Shown: piece by piece, positions 61,396 to 64,000 of the stretch
How the letters are laid out: each line of letters begins with the position of its first letter
Position numbering within the stretch: the first letter of the stretch is position 1
Assembly (NCBI RefSeq): GCF_003583405.1
Contig: NZ_QXEC01000024.1
Coordinates: 20,641-84,640 of the forward strand
DNA from: Micromonospora radicis
Lineage (GTDB): Bacteria; Actinomycetota; Actinomycetes; Mycobacteriales; Micromonosporaceae
Length of the DNA: 64,000 nucleotides
Direction: 5' to 3'
Notes under the pieces: generated by a model
What the model was told of the DNA's origin: nothing
Database searches by the model: none
What the model saw: the letters and a program-made list of their open reading frames with translations, nothing else
Translations under genes and position numbers: made by a program

Positions 61396-63258
61396 ATGTC
61401 GGGGCGGATCCGGGACGAGGACATCGCGCTGGTCCGGGAGCGTACCTCCATCGCCGAGGTCATCTCCGACACGGTGACGCTGAAGTCGGCCGGCGCCGGC
61501 AACCTCAAGGGGCTGTGCCCGTTCCACGACGAGAAGAGCCCGTCGTTCAACGTCTCGCCGGGCCGTAACGTCTGGTACTGCTTCGGCTGCGGTGCCGGCG
61601 GCGACGCGATCAAGTTCTTGATGGACGCCGAGCATCTGAGCTTCGTCGAGGCGGTGGAACGGCTCGCCGCCCGGGCCGGGTTGCAGCTGAGCTACGTGGC
61701 GGACGACCGGTCCGCCCCCCGCGCCAGCCGCCCCCAGCAGGGGCAGCGGCAGCGGCTGGTCGCCGCGCACGCCGCCGCGGTGGAGTTCTACACCGCCCAG
61801 CTGACCACGGCCGGCGCGCGTACCGCCCGGGAGTTCCTCGCCGAGCGTGGCTTCGACCGGGCCGCCGCCGAACGCTACGGCTGCGGGTTCGCCCCCGAGG
61901 GCTGGGATCCGCTCACCCGGCACCTGCGCCAGCTCGGCTTCAGCCACGACGAACTGGTCACCGCCGGGCTGTCCCGCCCGGCCCGCTCCGGCAGCCTGAT
62001 CGACCGGTTCCGGCGGCGACTGCTCTGGCCGATCCGCGACCTGACCGGCGACGTGATCGGCTTCGGTGCCCGCAAGCTCTTCGCCGACGACGACGGACCG
62101 AAGTACCTGAACACCCCCGAGACGCCGATCTACAAGAAGTCACACGTGCTCTACGGCATCGACCAGGCCAAACGGGAGATCGCCAAGCAGGGCCGGGTGG
62201 TGGTGGTCGAGGGCTACACCGACGTGATGGCCTGCCACCTGGCGGGCGTACCGACGGCGGTGGCGACCTGCGGCACCGCGTTCGGTGGCGACCACATCGG
62301 CGTACTGCGCCGGCTGCTGCTGGACACCGACGCCGTCGCAGGCGAGATCATCTTCACCTTCGACGGGGACGCCGCCGGGCAGAAGGCCGCGCTGCGCGCC
62401 TTCGAGGACGACCAGCGCTTCGTCGGCCGTACCTTCATCGCGGTCAGCCCCGACAGCATGGACCCGTGCGAGCTACGCCTGGCAAAGGGCGACCTGGCCG
62501 TCCGGGACCTGGTCGCGCGCCGCGAACCGCTTGTCGACTTCGCGCTGCGGCACGTCATCAGCCGGTACGACCTGGACACCGTCGACGGCCGGGTGGAGGC
62601 GATGCGCCGGGCCGCACCGCTGGTCGCCAAGCTCAAGGACCAGGAGAAGCGCCCCGAGTACGTCCGCAAGCTCGCCGGTGACCTCGGCATGGAGATCGAG
62701 CCGGTGCAGCGGGCGGTACTGGCCGCCGCCTCCGGTCGACCGGACGACCGGCCGACCCGCCCCAGCCGTGGCGAGCCGTCCGTGGACAGCCCACAGTCGA
62801 TGGTCGAACGCGAGGCGCTCAAGCTGGCCCTCCAGGAACCGGTGCTGGCCGGGCCGATGTTCGACGCGGTCGAGGCGAACGACTACCGGCACCCGGTACA
62901 CGTGGTCGTCCGGGCGGCGATCGCCGAGGCCGGTGGGGCGGCGGCCGCGACCGGCGGCGCGGTGTGGATCGAGTCGGTACGCGACGCCTGCCCGGATCTC
63001 GCCGCGCAGGCCCTGGTCGGCGAACTGGCCGTGGAGCCGCTGCGGATCGACGGCGAACCCGACCCGCGCTACGTCTCGATCACCATGGCCCGTCTCCAGT
63101 GGGGGTCGGTCACCGCCCGGATCCGCGAGCTGAAGTCCCGCATCCAGCGGATCAACCCGGTCAACAACAAGGACGAGTACTTCGCCACCTTCGGTGAGCT
63201 GCTCTCGCTGGAGCAGCACGCCCGTGCGCTGCGCGAGCAGGCGGCGGGAGGACTGTGA
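61396..63258 (+). CDS. dnaG: DNA primase DnaG
   Basis: Synthesises RNA primers at the replication fork. The 620-residue product has the CHC2 zinc finger (CPFHDEKSPSFNV ... WYCFGCGAGGD, residues 41-70), the TOPRIM domain with VVVVEGYTDVMAC (about 267) and FTFDGDAAGQKAALR (about 322), and a C-terminal DnaB-interaction domain. ATG 61396 follows CCGGAGGGGG. Its stop overlaps the next gene by four bases. Confidence 0.97.
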   Translation: MSGRIRDEDIALVRERTSIAEVISDTVTLKSAGAGNLKGLCPFHDEKSPSFNVSPGRNVWYCFGCGAGGDAIKFLMDAEHLSFVEAVERLAARAGLQLSYVADDRSAPRASRPQQGQRQRLVAAHAAAVEFYTAQLTTAGARTAREFLAERGFDRAAAERYGCGFAPEGWDPLTRHLRQLGFSHDELVTAGLSRPARSGSLIDRFRRRLLWPIRDLTGDVIGFGARKLFADDDGPKYLNTPETPIYKKSHVLYGIDQAKREIAKQGRVVVVEGYTDVMACHLAGVPTAVATCGTAFGGDHIGVLRRLLLDTDAVAGEIIFTFDGDAAGQKAALRAFEDDQRFVGRTFIAVSPDSMDPCELRLAKGDLAVRDLVARREPLVDFALRHVISRYDLDTVDGRVEAMRRAAPLVAKLKDQEKRPEYVRKLAGDLGMEIEPVQRAVLAAASGRPDDRPTRPSRGEPSVDSPQSMVEREALKLALQEPVLAGPMFDAVEANDYRHPVHVVVRAAIAEAGGAAAATGGAVWIESVRDACPDLAAQALVGELAVEPLRIDGEPDPRYVSITMARLQWGSVTARIRELKSRIQRINPVNNKDEYFATFGELLSLEQHARALREQAAGGL

Positions 63259-63797
63259 TGATCAGATTGTTCCGTCGCCGGCCGAAGCTGCCACCCACCG
63301 ACCGGCCGCCCCTCGACCGCGACGAACGCGTACTGGCCTGGGCGGCCGTCGGCAACGGCGAGGGCGACGGGGTGGTGGTCGCCAGCAACCTCGGGCTGTG
63401 GCTGCCCGGTCGCGGCCACCGGATCGGCTGGCACGACATCGTCAAGGCCGTCTGGTCGGGCCGGGAACTCACCGTCACCCCCGGCGAACAGGTCGCCGAC
63501 CGCGACGGCTACCGGGTGGTCGCCGCGCTGCCGGCCGAACGCTACCTGCTGCTCGACCCGGGGGAACTGCCCCACCAGGTACGCACCCGGGTCACCAAGT
63601 CCGTGGCGTACACCCAGCACCACGCCCTGCCCGGCGGCGCCGGGCGGATCGTCGGCCGGCGGGTGTCCGGTGTCGACGGGCTGACCTGGATGGTCCACTA
63701 CGACATCGGCACCCCAACCGACGACGACGCGGTGGTGGCCGAGACCGACCGGCTGGTCGCCGCGGCCCGTGCCGCGACCACCCCCGAGGGCCTCTGA
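63255..63797 (+). CDS. conserved hypothetical protein downstream of dnaG
   Basis: A 180-residue protein that I cannot name. It starts MMIRLFRRRPKLPPTDRPPL, then has a beta-rich region (VLAWAAVGNGEGDGVVVASN, LGLWLPGRGHRIGWHDIVKA) resembling a small PH-like or barrel fold, and a helix-rich end (VVAETDRLVAAARAATTPEG). No signal, span or metal motif is visible. GTG 63255 (or ATG 63258) overlaps the dnaG stop, so the two are co-transcribed. Confidence 0.7.
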   Translation: MMIRLFRRRPKLPPTDRPPLDRDERVLAWAAVGNGEGDGVVVASNLGLWLPGRGHRIGWHDIVKAVWSGRELTVTPGEQVADRDGYRVVAALPAERYLLLDPGELPHQVRTRVTKSVAYTQHHALPGGAGRIVGRRVSGVDGLTWMVHYDIGTPTDDDAVVAETDRLVAAARAATTPEGL

Positions 63798-63947
63798 CCG
63801 GGACGCCCCCCGCTCTCTCCTGACGCTCGCGCCCTTTGGTGGCGCATGTTGGTCGTGCCCCTTGGCGGCGTGTGGTTGGTCGCGTCCGTCACCGGCGTGT
63901 GGTCGGCGGCTCGTTGATCGCGTTCGTTGGTGGCGTTGGTTGGTGGT

Positions 63948-64000
63948 GTTCGTTGGTCGTGCTCGTTGGTCGTGCTCGTTGGTCGTGCTCGTTGGTCGTG
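63948..64000 (+). repeat. 13-bp tandem repeats running off the window
   Basis: GCTCGTTGGTCGT occurs at 63961, 63974 and 63987 and with one mismatch at 63948. The preceding 150 bases (from 63798) hold looser GTTGGTCG/GTGTGGTTGGTC variants and no gene. The array continues past base 64000. Confidence 0.9.

Overview
The window is a high-GC (roughly 70-75%), gene-dense actinobacterial chromosome segment. Codon use, many GTG starts, four-base stop/start overlaps and protein content point to the Micromonosporaceae (Micromonospora or a close relative); this is inferred from recognised protein families, not from a search. From memory, the order rsfS - phosphatase - DegV - comEA - holA - rpsT - lepA - hemW - hrcA - dnaJ - rsmE - phoH - ybeY - CNNM - deaminase-like - era - recO - uppS - smtB/zur - glyS - dgt - dnaG matches the order of the corresponding Mycobacterium tuberculosis block (about Rv2420c down to Rv2343c). 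So the backbone is ancestral core genome with lineage-specific insertions. I see no prophage, transposase, integrase, CRISPR array, tRNA or rRNA.

Layout. 1-8.2 kb: ribosome silencing factor, histidine phosphatase, DegV, a frameshifted SDR gene, the comEA-comEC DNA-uptake pair, holA and a small membrane protein. 8.3-13.9 kb: rpsT, an APH-type kinase, a DUF4240 protein, lepA, and a tandem pair of GlsB/YeaQ stress membrane proteins with matching stress-sigma-like promoters. 13.9-18.8 kb: a phytanoyl-CoA-type dioxygenase, a lysozyme-fold-like anchored protein, a crotonase divergent from hemW, and a DUF4870 protein. 18.8-24.2 kb: CIRCE-hrcA-dnaJ-rsmE, a HIT protein and a serine hydrolase. 24.3-32.8 kb: phoH-ybeY-CNNM-deaminase-like-era, an acyltransferase, a DUF4097 lipoprotein, recO-uppS and a 61-residue gene. 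32.9-37.8 kb: gnd and a TPP-riboswitch-controlled ECF thiamine-precursor transporter.

37.9-46.7 kb: a permease pair (DUF318 plus TIGR03943), an epoxide-hydrolase-like protein, a SIS protein, two membrane proteins, then a compact zinc island (zur, smtB-type repressor, znuB, znuC, znuA) with a Zur-box-like palindrome. 46.7-52.7 kb: glyS, a tRNA-dihydrouridine synthase and a GH20 hexosaminidase. 53-64 kb: pyruvate phosphate dikinase, a roadblock protein, a VOC protein, dgt, an iron-box-controlled siderophore-interacting protein, a divergent SDR/XRE pair, dnaG and one hypothetical gene.

The clearest regulatory theme is leaderless transcription: at least a dozen starts lie 6-7 nt after a TANNNT hexamer and lack a ribosome binding site. 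Metal and cofactor control is prominent (TPP riboswitch, Zur box, SmtB with an intact alpha-5 zinc site, IdeR box). Intergenic regions hold many near-perfect palindromes and short tandem repeats, including three structurally similar C-rich / inverted-repeat / G-rich elements. I found no convincing entirely new multi-gene system; the best leads are the zinc island, the permease pair, the catalytically degenerate deaminase and the repeat elements.
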